Assembly: GCF_009177095.1 (NCBI RefSeq)
Contig: NZ_AP021861.1
Location: forward strand, 2,028,501-2,092,500
Direction of reading: 5' to 3'
Source of the DNA: Lacipirellula parvula
Lineage (GTDB): Bacteria; Planctomycetota; Planctomycetia; Pirellulales; Lacipirellulaceae
Length of the DNA: 64,000 bases
Positions 8,694 to 18,434 of this stretch are shown here, piece by piece (positions within the stretch are counted from its first letter, which is position 1; every line of letters starts with the position of its first letter). The notes under the pieces are model-generated. The model saw only the letters and a program-made list of their open reading frames with translations, was not told the DNA's origin and searched no databases. Position numbers and translations under genes: made by a program.

Positions 8694-10004
8694 ATGACCA
8701 ATCAACTCCACATCCGCCGCGGCATCTCGCTCCTCGAAGTCCTGATTTCGATGTTCGTGTTGCTGTTCGGCCTGATGGGCGTCGCCGCCGTGTTCCCGGT
8801 CGGCAACCACTACGCCGGCAAGGGCGAGCAATTCGACCGCGGCTCCGCCCTCGCCGAAGCCGCCATGGCCGACCTCAAGGCCCGCGGATACCTCAAGCCG
8901 GAGAACTGGCTCTACGCTGCCCAGCCGACGAACGGCGTGGTCGCTGGCGACTATCGCGTCATTCAGCCCGACTGGATTCCCGGCGGCTCCCCGACGCTCA
9001 ATCCGACTGCGGACTACTTCAACACGACCGGCACGGTCGGGGGAGGGCAGGCGTTCGTGATCGACCCGCTCGGCGAAGCTGCGGCGCGCAATGACGGTAT
9101 GATCGCGGATCGCGACATTTTTCCGTTCGCGTTCTTCAGCGACGCTTACCCGACAGGCGCAGACAACGACCCGCTATTTTCGACGAACTCTCAGAACGTC
9201 ACTTGGCCCGCTACCCCTCTACCGCCGTCAACCGTCGGCCTCGCCGAAACCCGTTGGCCAATCCGTCGCCTGACGCTCTCCTCGACGAATGTTCCGACGA
9301 CGACCGTCGCAGTTCCCAACATGAGCGTCGCTTTCGCTGAGACGATCTTCCGCCTCCACGACGACGTCACGAACGAACTGCCCAAGCAAGACGATCGACC
9401 CGCCATCCAGCGCTGGAGCGCCGTCGATAGCAACGCGACCCCGACACCGAATTATGCAGCAGACGACACGCTGCTGTCGCGTCAGTATAGCGGCAGCTAC
9501 TCCTGGATTGCGACGATCGTGCCGACGACCACCGGCGGCCTCAATGCGTTGCAGCCGATTAATCCGCAGTTCGGCAGCGAGCTCTACGAAGTTTCCGTCG
9601 CCGTCTTGAACAAGCGCGAACTGACGCCTTCGGCCGCGTCGGAGCGTTCGATCGCCGCCGTCATGAACCTGGGCAACGAACTTGTCATTTCGGCCGCCAA
9701 CAACAACACGGACGCGGTCGACAACGCCGTCGACGGCATTCGCGCCGGCAACTGGATCGCCGTCGCCGGGGTCCATCAGGGGACGGGCCAGTTCCTGATG
9801 CGATGGTACCGAATCTTATCGATCGACGATGAATCTCAAGATCGCATGCTCGCCGATGGCAGTAACACCGGCAACTTCGCCATCCGCCGCTTGATGCTCG
9901 ACGGCCCCGAATGGCCGTTGAATTCCGGCTCGAACCTCCGCGCCATCCTCCTCCCCGGCGTCATCAGCGTCGCCACGCAAATGCTGCCGATGGAGGCTCA
10001 ATAA
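8694..10004 (+). CDS. GspI/PilV-like minor pseudopilin
   Basis: Prepilin-type protein (436 aa) with the signal RRG|ISLLEVLISMFVLLFGLMG, and Glu at mature position 5. The ISLLEVLIS form of the helix is the one usually seen in GspI/PilV proteins. The rest is a large extracellular part without a family I recognise. It starts 12 bases after the preceding gene, with no clear Shine-Dalgarno sequence. A partner of the neighbouring minor pseudopilins by order (G, unknown, H, I, K), which is the type II secretion order. Confidence 0.82.
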   Translation: MTNQLHIRRGISLLEVLISMFVLLFGLMGVAAVFPVGNHYAGKGEQFDRGSALAEAAMADLKARGYLKPENWLYAAQPTNGVVAGDYRVIQPDWIPGGSPTLNPTADYFNTTGTVGGGQAFVIDPLGEAAARNDGMIADRDIFPFAFFSDAYPTGADNDPLFSTNSQNVTWPATPLPPSTVGLAETRWPIRRLTLSSTNVPTTTVAVPNMSVAFAETIFRLHDDVTNELPKQDDRPAIQRWSAVDSNATPTPNYAADDTLLSRQYSGSYSWIATIVPTTTGGLNALQPINPQFGSELYEVSVAVLNKRELTPSAASERSIAAVMNLGNELVISAANNNTDAVDNAVDGIRAGNWIAVAGVHQGTGQFLMRWYRILSIDDESQDRMLADGSNTGNFAIRRLMLDGPEWPLNSGSNLRAILLPGVISVATQMLPMEAQ

Positions 10005-10110
10005 GTTGCGAGTGACGAGTGGCAAGAAGCCAAGCCGCACGACGACGCTCCCACTGACAACCGCCATCAACAACTCGCAACTCGTCGCTCGCAACCCGCA
10101 ACTCGCAACT
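10004..10110. repeat. GTTGCGAGT/ACTCGCAAC dyad repeat
   Basis: Left arm AGTTGCGAGTGACGAG starts at the last base of the preceding stop codon (10004-10019). The right side (10074-10110) holds several inverse words (ACTCGCAAC, ACTCGTCGCTCGCAAC, CCGCAACTCGCAACT). It fills the gap between the GspI-like and GspK-like genes. Confidence 0.8.
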
Positions 10111-10162
10111 AGATTCGTCCGTTACTTGGGGCAAAACAAGTAGCACAGGAACAGCAGTCGCC

Positions 10163-13100
10163 ATGTCTCCGCACCGCCGCCAACCATCGTCGTCGCCAGC
10201 TCCCCGCCGAGCTCGCGTCGGCCGCACCGCTCGCACCAGCCGCAGCCGGCCCGCCCGCCGCGCCCGGCTGCTCACCCGCCGCGCGAAGCTAAACGCCGCC
10301 CGCCGCCCCCGCCGCGGCGTGCTGCTGCTGGTCGTTCTCAGCTTGCTGGTGCTGTTCATGATGGTCGGCACCGCGTTCATCATCACGGCGAAGCAGTCGG
10401 AAAAGACGGCCAAGACCGCGATGAAGGCCTCGGTCCGCCTCGCCAGCGAAGCGGCCCAAACGCAACTCCTCGACGAAGTCCTGCTGCAAGTCCTCCGCGA
10501 CACGAATAATCCCAACAGCTCGCTGCGATTCCACTCGCTGCTGGGGGATATGTATGGGAATGAGGGAATCAAGACGCAGGTAATGACTGGGGCGGCTTCC
10601 GCGTCGTGGGCAAAGGATGCCTCAGGATTCCCGATTGCTGGCGATCAGATTGTTGAGTTGAACCTCGACGCCAACTTCGTGCAGAATCTGCAGGGCATCG
10701 ATATCGACGGCTACGGAAACTATTTTGTCACTTCAGCAACCCCGCCGCCGCGCTTTAGCCCGTACGACAACGCCTACAACGGCCAAGTCCTGACATTTCT
10801 GAGCGGCCCCGCCAGAGGTCGTAGCACGCGCATCGTCGGCTTCGTGCCGCCGAATCGCATGCGCATCATGAACGTGCAGCTGGCCGATGGATCGTTGATT
10901 ACCGCTGCGAACGTCGGGACGCTCGCCGAATCTCGCATTCTCATCAACGGCCGTCCGTTCAGCGGCACGGGTTTCGGTTACAACCGTGCGGCGGCGAACA
11001 ATGCCGCGAAGCTGAGCCTGCTCGAGGAAGTCAACGTCGGCGGTACGCCGTACTCGTTTGAACTCGCGTTACTGCCGAACACGACGTTCCTCAACGTGAT
11101 GCAAATTCACCAAACCGCGACCGACACGGCGAACGCGAACTACCTGCTGAACAGCGCCTCGCTGCAGTTTATCGACCAGTACACCGGCGCCGACAAAGCC
11201 GCTCGCAGCATCGCCCTGGCGAACCTCGTGGGCCCGGCCGCGGCCGGCGGCGGCAACGAAGGTTACGACGCCGTCGATTTCCAGAACATGGCGCTCGCCT
11301 ACCTCCCCGCGACCGCGTTGTCGGAGACGTTGATTCAGGGAGTTGACTACACAACGATGCCCGCGGCGCTTTCGCAGGCCAATACGGCGCTGCCGACTTT
11401 CGGCTCGTTGGTGCTTCCCTCCTGGCATCGTCCCGACCTGCTCTACTACTGGGCGATGCGGGCGCCCTACGCCGCCGCCACGCCCGACCTCATGACGTCG
11501 ACCCTCGGCACCCAAGCGATGATGCTTCGCAAGGTGTTGCTCCGCCCGAACTGGCTCGATCATCCAAAGTTCAGCGGCAGCAATCCCGAGTTCGCCGCGA
11601 CGCAAACGCCGCAACAAAAGCTGGCCCGCATGATTTACGGGCCGTGGGACGTCGACAACGACAACGACGGCGTCCGCGACAGCGTGTGGATCGACGTCGG
11701 CCTGCCCGTGATGGCCGGCCCCAACGGCAAGTTGGTGAAGCCGCTCGTGGCGATGCTGATCGTCGATCAGGACGGCAAGGCGAACGTCAACGCCGCCGGC
11801 ACCTGCGACTTGGCGGGGGCTTGGGATAGTAGCGCGGGAGGAATGGCGTCGCTTCAAAACACGGGGACGCCGCCGAACACCGGTCGGCCCTCGACCATTG
11901 CTTCAACGGGCCTCACCTCCTTCACCACGCCCCGCGGCATCGGCTACGGCCCGGGCGACGTCAATCTGGCCTATCTGTTCCCCGATCCCAACCCGATTCA
12001 GCGTTTCCAACAACTGCTCACTGGCGATGGCGGCACGCCGCTCGTTCCGGGACGCTACGGCTTGCCGACCGCCGTCGGCGCTCCGATTCGTCCTGGCGTC
12101 GTCAGCGCCGTCGACCAGATGGCCCAAATCAGCATGTTCGGCTGGCCGCTGCGGGCGAACATTCGTTCAAGTTTTGGGACGCCGCCTGATCTCCGCGCGC
12201 GTTACGGCTCGGCAGTCAATTACCACGGCCAGCCGGTCTTCGACGCCACGCTAACGACGGAAATGAATACCGCCACCGACCCTGGTCTGCTGATGGACTC
12301 GCCCTACGAGCTCAATCTCTCGCAGAAGACGGCCGCCGGCGTAAATGGTTACGTCGGCGCGAGCGGCAGCGACGCTCCGTTCACCGACGGCGAGTTGGAA
12401 CGGGTGCTGCGAGCCTATGACTCAGACGCCGGTTCGCTTCCTCCACGGTTAGCGACGCTGTCGCAAGCTCAAGGCACGACTCGCAACAAGCTCACGACGA
12501 CCAGCTTTGATTTGCCGACGCCAAACGTCTCTTTGCCGCACGAACTGGCGAATGATGCGACGATGTATTCGACGAATCCGCTCTACAAGCGTCCTCCGCG
12601 CACGCCGGCGGATCTGGTGGAAATGCGCGTCCGCAAAGCGCTGGGGCTTCGCCCATTTCCGGAACCTCTCGCAGGGATTGGCGCCATCCGTCTGCGCAAT
12701 CACATGCGACGGCTCGTAGCGCCTGAATTGCTAAACGGCACGCCTCTCAATGTGAATCGCACGCTTGGCAACGGCGCCGATGACAACAACAACGGCGTCG
12801 TCGACGAACCGGGCGAAGGGGGCGCAACCGGACAGCCGGTTTGGACGAACCGGACAGGATTAAACGCAGACTTCGATAGCTATTTTCCCCAATACGCCGC
12901 TGATTACGTTCCGGACGCCTCGAATGTTGTGACTCGCGAGGATGCCGATCACCGTCAGTTGATGGCGCGTCATCTCTACGTTCTCGCCCTCACGACGGCG
13001 GCCGAGGCAGACTACGCCGGCACGAGCGCTCAAGACAAGGAACTCGCCCGTCGCATTGCCCAGTGGGCGATCAACGTCGTCGATTTCCGCGATGCGGACA

Positions 13101-16027
13101 ACATCATGACGCCGTTTGAATACGACACCAATCCATTTGACGGATGGGACGTGAACGGTTGGGTGGGCGACGCCAAGCCTGGCCCAGACGGCATTCTGGG
13201 CACGGCGGACGACGTCTCGGTGACGCCAGCCGATGATACTGCCGCGCATCGCGGATTAGTCTGGGGCGCCGAACGCCCCGAACTCGTGATGACCGAGACG
13301 CTCGCGTGGCACGATCGAAATACAACCGATGAAACAGACGAAGATCCTAACCCGGGCGAACAGGCCGCCTCGACGACGGACTCGCCTCCTCGAGGACCAG
13401 ATCCGGACTTCGATCAACTCTATCGACCGCGCGGTGCGTTCTTTATGGAGATTTACAACCCCTGGCCGGAGACGCCGTCTCCGAGCCGCGACTTGCACCT
13501 TACGGATACGACCAACGCCGCCTTGCCGCAGCACGATTTGGGCGTCGACGTCACGCGCACTCATAATCAGCAACGCGACGGGTCGCCGGTCTGGCGCGTG
13601 ATTGTGACCCGCGACGTCGACCCGCGGAAGGATCCCGACGATCCGCTGCCGGCCAATCGCCCCGCGCAAATCGACCGCTCGATCTATTTTGGCGATCGCG
13701 ATCCGCAGATTGCGAACGATGGCGTCGCCTTTTATCGATTCCCGGGCGCAACGGGCGATACCGCAGACCCCGTCGTTCCGCCAGTTCGCCCAGGTCGCTA
13801 CCTGGTGGTTGGTTCGGGAACTCGCGATAAGACCAATCCAAAGATCTACGCATCGCAGCTGGGGCAACGCCTGGACCAAACGCCATCGCAACGACCGCGA
13901 CGTCCGCTACGGCGAGTGGAACTCGACTCCGATCTGAGCACGCTTCACTCGGTGCGCCTTCTCGACAACGCGAGTGGCGACAACACTGTAGCGACGAATG
14001 CGCAAGACGCCGCCAACCAGTACCAAATGGAGGCGCCGTCTGAAGCGCAGGCTTCGGGAGCGAACGCCGTGCCGACCATCACCGTCAACAACAGTCGCTG
14101 CGTGGCCGACGTTGCGATTATCAATGGCGCTGAAGGCGTGCGTCGCCGATTGACGTTGTCGGAGCCTGCCGGAGGATATCCCAATCGAGTGGGGAACGTG
14201 CAGTTCGTCAAATTTGATCCGCCGCCTCAGAATGCCGGTACTTCGTACGATCCCAGCGAGGATGGCATGTATTGCAACGGCGGCGATATCACGACGCCGA
14301 AAGCGATTGATACTCCTTTGGACGACGGCGACGCCGAGTTGACGAAATTAGGCACCGACTTCACGAAAGGCCGCCGACTATTTTTGCAGCGTCTCGCCAA
14401 TCCGCTTGCGCCCTACCATGTGACGGCGAACCCCTATCTCACGATCGATGATACGCAGGCGTACATTACCGTATTCAACGGCCGATTGAGCCAATCTCAA
14501 TCGGAACTGGGAGCTCGGAATTCGACCGTTCGAAGCGGATTCTCTAGCGCTGAACGCGGATATGGCGCACGCGGCCAGACGGAGGATCGCGATTTGTGGA
14601 AAACTCGCGCTCCTGATACCGCTAGTTTCACCAACCAGGACGCCAAACGCGCCGCAATCAATGCGAATACGACGTACTCGTTGTCGCGAATTCCTCAAAT
14701 GAGCTTAGGGTTCTTGAACCGGCCCCTCATGAACACCACGGAGCCTACCCCGGCAAAGAAGCTTCTACAGCCTAAGCAGCCGTTCCCGTGGCTGACTTGG
14801 AACAATCGACCTTTCGTCAGCGGCAATGAGTTGATGCTCGTGCCACGGCATCGATCGTCGCAGATGCTTCGCTATTTCCGGTCCGGCGAAAACCCTGTGG
14901 CTGGTTGGAAGCAGTACGATCCAACCGACGCCGACGATCCGCAACAACAGCTTGCCAATCCCAATTTTCAGCCGAAACCGTTTAGCCACTTCGAAAATTT
15001 CTTCTCGACCGAAAACGCGGGCGGAACGCCTACGCCCGGCGTGCCGCTTCATCTCTATCGAATGTTGGAGTACGTCCACACTCCATCGCTATTCGTGGGA
15101 ACGCAAACCTGGCTCAATCCCAACTATTTTGATTCTGCCGTCTATGCATCGCCCCCAGGCGCTGAGGACCCGCGGCTCAATTTGCAAGCGCCGTTCAACC
15201 AAGTATCAGAGTTCCGCGACCCTGGGCGGATCAATCTGAATACGGTGTCGGAGCGCGATATGAAGCCAAATGCGCCGACCTCGGCGATTGAGATGAGAAA
15301 GCGCAACGTCTGGAACACTCTCTTCCATGGCGAAACGAGCCGCAACGTCGCGCCAGGAGCAATTCATCCTGGCCCGAGCATCGATGACTGGATCATCTCG
15401 CGCAGCGGGCAGCTGCCTCCGGCGGCGCCGTCGACGCCGCCTCGCTCAGCGACGATGCTCGATCGAACGCTCCCGACTGTCTTCGCAAACCCGCTCCGCA
15501 GTCCCGACGCCGGCGATCTCGTGCCGGTTGCCGCGATGATGCGATCAGGGGTCGATTGCACGTTGCTGCGAAGCATCAGCGGCACGGCGGGGAGCACGGC
15601 TGCGCCTAACGGCGAGCCATTGTTCTCTACTGATCTGAAAGGCGCCGGCAACGATCATTGGAACTCCGAACGCAACGGCTACTTTCGATATCAGCCGATC
15701 GTCCGCCTCGACAATCTCGTCACCAACCGATCGAACGTTTACGCGATGTGGGTGACGATTGGTTTCTTCGAGGTGGAGGAAGTTCCTGATTGGAACACCG
15801 CTACTGCTGCTCAATTGAACAAAGCTAACTTCAACAATGATCCTCAGCTCTACAAAAAGGTTTACCCTGAAGGGTACGCCTTCACCCGCGAAGACGGCGT
15901 CGACGTCGGCAACGTGCGGCGAATCCGTGGTTTCTACATTATCGATCGGACTCAGATGGCTGGTTTCGAGCCAGGCGCCGATCACAACGTCGAAAACACG
16001 GTCAGGCTTCGCCGCAGGATCGAGTAA
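10163..16027 (+). CDS. Giant GspK-like prepilin-type protein
   Basis: A 1954-residue protein. A long Arg-rich leader (about 50 residues) ends in RRPRRG, followed by VLLLVVLSLLVLFMMVGTAF. This helix lacks the Glu at position 5, as GspK/PilX-type pseudopilins do. Two GspK-like blocks are far apart: VDQDGKANVNAAG near residue 536 and DPGRINLNTVS near 1690. Aspartate-rich, calcium-loop-like stretches lie near 496 (DVDNDNDGVRD), 868 (GADDNNNGVVDEPGEG) and 1007 (GPDGILGTADDV). It is last in the pseudopilin run and, by analogy with GspK, may cap the pseudopilus tip. At six times the usual GspK length (about 320 aa) it presumably carries a large extracellular part; that role is inference. Confidence 0.78.
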   Translation: MSPHRRQPSSSPAPRRARVGRTARTSRSRPARRARLLTRRAKLNAARRPRRGVLLLVVLSLLVLFMMVGTAFIITAKQSEKTAKTAMKASVRLASEAAQTQLLDEVLLQVLRDTNNPNSSLRFHSLLGDMYGNEGIKTQVMTGAASASWAKDASGFPIAGDQIVELNLDANFVQNLQGIDIDGYGNYFVTSATPPPRFSPYDNAYNGQVLTFLSGPARGRSTRIVGFVPPNRMRIMNVQLADGSLITAANVGTLAESRILINGRPFSGTGFGYNRAAANNAAKLSLLEEVNVGGTPYSFELALLPNTTFLNVMQIHQTATDTANANYLLNSASLQFIDQYTGADKAARSIALANLVGPAAAGGGNEGYDAVDFQNMALAYLPATALSETLIQGVDYTTMPAALSQANTALPTFGSLVLPSWHRPDLLYYWAMRAPYAAATPDLMTSTLGTQAMMLRKVLLRPNWLDHPKFSGSNPEFAATQTPQQKLARMIYGPWDVDNDNDGVRDSVWIDVGLPVMAGPNGKLVKPLVAMLIVDQDGKANVNAAGTCDLAGAWDSSAGGMASLQNTGTPPNTGRPSTIASTGLTSFTTPRGIGYGPGDVNLAYLFPDPNPIQRFQQLLTGDGGTPLVPGRYGLPTAVGAPIRPGVVSAVDQMAQISMFGWPLRANIRSSFGTPPDLRARYGSAVNYHGQPVFDATLTTEMNTATDPGLLMDSPYELNLSQKTAAGVNGYVGASGSDAPFTDGELERVLRAYDSDAGSLPPRLATLSQAQGTTRNKLTTTSFDLPTPNVSLPHELANDATMYSTNPLYKRPPRTPADLVEMRVRKALGLRPFPEPLAGIGAIRLRNHMRRLVAPELLNGTPLNVNRTLGNGADDNNNGVVDEPGEGGATGQPVWTNRTGLNADFDSYFPQYAADYVPDASNVVTREDADHRQLMARHLYVLALTTAAEADYAGTSAQDKELARRIAQWAINVVDFRDADNIMTPFEYDTNPFDGWDVNGWVGDAKPGPDGILGTADDVSVTPADDTAAHRGLVWGAERPELVMTETLAWHDRNTTDETDEDPNPGEQAASTTDSPPRGPDPDFDQLYRPRGAFFMEIYNPWPETPSPSRDLHLTDTTNAALPQHDLGVDVTRTHNQQRDGSPVWRVIVTRDVDPRKDPDDPLPANRPAQIDRSIYFGDRDPQIANDGVAFYRFPGATGDTADPVVPPVRPGRYLVVGSGTRDKTNPKIYASQLGQRLDQTPSQRPRRPLRRVELDSDLSTLHSVRLLDNASGDNTVATNAQDAANQYQMEAPSEAQASGANAVPTITVNNSRCVADVAIINGAEGVRRRLTLSEPAGGYPNRVGNVQFVKFDPPPQNAGTSYDPSEDGMYCNGGDITTPKAIDTPLDDGDAELTKLGTDFTKGRRLFLQRLANPLAPYHVTANPYLTIDDTQAYITVFNGRLSQSQSELGARNSTVRSGFSSAERGYGARGQTEDRDLWKTRAPDTASFTNQDAKRAAINANTTYSLSRIPQMSLGFLNRPLMNTTEPTPAKKLLQPKQPFPWLTWNNRPFVSGNELMLVPRHRSSQMLRYFRSGENPVAGWKQYDPTDADDPQQQLANPNFQPKPFSHFENFFSTENAGGTPTPGVPLHLYRMLEYVHTPSLFVGTQTWLNPNYFDSAVYASPPGAEDPRLNLQAPFNQVSEFRDPGRINLNTVSERDMKPNAPTSAIEMRKRNVWNTLFHGETSRNVAPGAIHPGPSIDDWIISRSGQLPPAAPSTPPRSATMLDRTLPTVFANPLRSPDAGDLVPVAAMMRSGVDCTLLRSISGTAGSTAAPNGEPLFSTDLKGAGNDHWNSERNGYFRYQPIVRLDNLVTNRSNVYAMWVTIGFFEVEEVPDWNTATAAQLNKANFNNDPQLYKKVYPEGYAFTREDGVDVGNVRRIRGFYIIDRTQMAGFEPGADHNVENTVRLRRRIE

Positions 16028-16332
16028 GCAGCTATTTTTCCGAGCAACGGAGCCAGCGTGCCAAACGAGCGCCTTCCCGGAACCTCGAACGCTACACCCC
16101 CGAACCCTTCCGACAGAGACAAACGCCGCCCGCAGCGGCCATAAGTAGTAGCCCCCAGCAGCGGCAAACCGGGGCTGCCGACCGTAATTGCTCATTTAGC
16201 CCCGGCCGGCGGGGCGGGCGACAATTTGCTGGCACTTCCCCCAGTTTTCAACGATTATAGAACGACGGGCCAGATACCGACCGGGGCGAAGCTGTGCGCC
16301 GCGGTCGACGAGATTAGAAAGAGGCATCATCG
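16028..16332. other. Gap before PEP-CTERM gene
   Basis: No gene is supported. A weak GC-rich dyad of the CCCCGG...CCGGGG type lies around 16150-16180. AAAGAGG at about 16317 is the likely ribosome binding site of the next gene. I see no clear terminator for the pilus cluster. Confidence 0.4.
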
Positions 16333-18309
16333 ATGAAGCGTAGCAATTGGCGGCTCCCCGCGATTTTGTGGTTCAAGCGACAGGGGGCGGCGGCACTGCT
16401 GGCCGCAGCTGGGTTGGCGGTCGCGCTCCCTCTGCAGTTTGCGCAGGCAGACGTTGTTGGCGAAGGCGACTACAGCCCGTTTGGAGGCCTACCTCTCGAC
16501 GGCGGAGTTGTCGCAGGAGACATCATCGTTGGCGGCACTGGCTTTGACCCGCTCTTCACGGTCGGCCGCATGGCAATCGATGTGCCGGCGTTCACGCTTC
16601 CCCTCGTCTCAAACAATGGTTTCATCGGTTTGAGTACTGACGGCGTCGGCGAAGTCGCCGTCTCCGGCTTTCTGTCGGAATGGACGATTCAAGAGCTATT
16701 GTCCGTCGGCGTCGAAGGGCAAGCGTATCTGACAATCTCCGGCGGCGCCATCGTACGAACCAACTTCGATGGAACCGTGTCGACGGACGCTGACGGCGTC
16801 GTCGGCGAGATGCTCGGGTCGCAAGGCTTCGTCTCGCTGACCGGCGTCGGTTCTAGGCTCATCAATACGGATCTGACGGTCGGGTTACGCGGGAAGGGCG
16901 ATATCTCCGTCGTCGCCGGCGCGCAGCTGATTACTCTCAACGAGGCGATTCTTGGCGAAGAGTCGCGACTGACGAGCGGCACGCTCGCCATCGGTTCCGG
17001 ATTGGTGACCGTCTCCGGCGCTGGTTCGCGCTGGACCGTCGCAGATCAGTTGACGGTTGGCGACGAAGGACGCGGCGAAGTCCATGTCTTCGAAGGCGGC
17101 CTGGTGCACGTCGAAGAAGATATCACGTTCGGCGCACAGAACACTGCGTCCGCGACGATCCCGGCGGTCTATTCAAAGGCAATCGTTTCTGGCCAAAACT
17201 CGCTGATGTGGGCGGAGCAAACGATTACCGTTTCCACTCCGCTGACAAATGCTCAAGCGGAAGTCTACGTTGAAGATCGGGGCATCCTCCGCGCCGACAC
17301 TGATATCGTTGTCGGCCAGCAAGGGTTCATTAACCTCAATGGCGGGACGTTGCTGACGCCTATAGTGACGTCGTCTGGCGTTATTCGCGGCGCTGGTACC
17401 GTCAATGGCGCCGTGGTCAACAACGGCGACATCCGCAACGCGGCTTCAACGACCAACCCGAACGTTCGCGAACGCCTTCTCTTCACCGGCGCCGTCACGA
17501 ACAACGATAACATCGAGTCGGTCGGCGGCGAGATGGAGTTCAAAGGCAACGTCACCAACAATTCGCCGAACGGCGATATTTACGGCAAGGATGCGATCCT
17601 CCGTTTCATCGGCCCCAACGGCCTCGTCAATAATAGCCGTGTGACGCTCGACAACACCATCGTCGAGTCGACCGTCTTCGCCAACAATGCCGCACTCGCC
17701 GTGCAAGCCGACGCCAAGTCGACCATCATCGGCGATCTCACGTTGAGCAGTTCCAGCATCCTTGAGATGGACCTCGGCAAAGATTACAGCCAACTCTGGG
17801 TGACCGGCACGGCCGACCTCGGCGGCATCTTATCGCTGTCGCTGATCCCGAGCTACGTTCCGCAACTCGGCGACTCGTTCGAGATCCTTCGCAGCGATAC
17901 GCTGGCAGGCTCCACCTTTGATGCGGTGATTAGCCCCGGCACGTTGTGGAACGTCACCTACCCGGGCGACAGCGTCTTCGTGACGTACGCCGGCATCGCG
18001 GCCCCGGGCACTGGCGCCGACTTCAACGGCGACAACATCGTCAACGCGGCCGACCTCGCCATTTGGAAGCTGAACTTTGGCGTCGGCCTGAACCCTCCGC
18101 CAGCCGCGACGAAGGCGCAAGGCGACGCGAATGGCGACGGCGTCGTCGACGGCTCCGACTTCCTGCTGATTCAGCAGCAATACGGCGGCCCGCCAGTCGC
18201 GATTCCCGCTTCGGGCGGTTCGATCGTCGGCGTGCCGGAACCGAGTTCGCTGGTGCTCGCCGCCGCCGTGCTCGGCTTGCCGCTGGCCGCTCGCCGTCGC
18301 CGCAAGTAA
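16333..18309 (+). CDS. PEP-CTERM surface protein with dockerin repeats
   Basis: Exported protein (658 aa). A long signal peptide (hydrophobic AAALLAAAGLAVALPLQF, ending near AQADV) is followed by a beta-helix-like region of repeated motifs such as LTISGGAIVRT, VTVSGAGSRWTV and LTVGDEGRGEVHVFEGG. These resemble the autotransporter-associated or PEP-CTERM 'graphical' repeats. Near residues 562-610 there are two dockerin-type calcium motifs (DFNGDNIVNAADLAIW and GDANGDGVVDGSDF). The C-terminus has VPEPSSLVL, a hydrophobic helix and RRRRK, the PEP-CTERM/exosortase sorting signal. It is likely cut by exosortase and placed on the cell surface or in extracellular matrix. Dockerins could bind a cohesin partner that is not seen here. 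Confidence 0.9.
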   Translation: MKRSNWRLPAILWFKRQGAAALLAAAGLAVALPLQFAQADVVGEGDYSPFGGLPLDGGVVAGDIIVGGTGFDPLFTVGRMAIDVPAFTLPLVSNNGFIGLSTDGVGEVAVSGFLSEWTIQELLSVGVEGQAYLTISGGAIVRTNFDGTVSTDADGVVGEMLGSQGFVSLTGVGSRLINTDLTVGLRGKGDISVVAGAQLITLNEAILGEESRLTSGTLAIGSGLVTVSGAGSRWTVADQLTVGDEGRGEVHVFEGGLVHVEEDITFGAQNTASATIPAVYSKAIVSGQNSLMWAEQTITVSTPLTNAQAEVYVEDRGILRADTDIVVGQQGFINLNGGTLLTPIVTSSGVIRGAGTVNGAVVNNGDIRNAASTTNPNVRERLLFTGAVTNNDNIESVGGEMEFKGNVTNNSPNGDIYGKDAILRFIGPNGLVNNSRVTLDNTIVESTVFANNAALAVQADAKSTIIGDLTLSSSSILEMDLGKDYSQLWVTGTADLGGILSLSLIPSYVPQLGDSFEILRSDTLAGSTFDAVISPGTLWNVTYPGDSVFVTYAGIAAPGTGADFNGDNIVNAADLAIWKLNFGVGLNPPPAATKAQGDANGDGVVDGSDFLLIQQQYGGPPVAIPASGGSIVGVPEPSSLVLAAAVLGLPLAARRRRK

Positions 18310-18378
18310 TCGCCGCTGAATCGGCGTTCGCGCCCATCGCCCCGATGATCGCGAATCGCGAATTGAACGAAGCAACCT

Positions 18379-18418
18379 GACGCCGTGAGAGATCGCATTA
18401 GCGGTTTCTCACGGCGTC
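18379..18418 (+). terminator. 12-bp hairpin after PEP-CTERM gene
   Basis: GACGCCGTGAGA (18379-18390) pairs perfectly with TCTCACGGCGTC (18407-18418) across a 16-base loop. It lies 70 bases after the PEP-CTERM stop and 16 bases before the next start. There is no long T-run, so termination is likely but not certain; the position suits a terminator. Confidence 0.5.
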
Positions 18419-18434
18419 GTGCTATATTGCCGCG

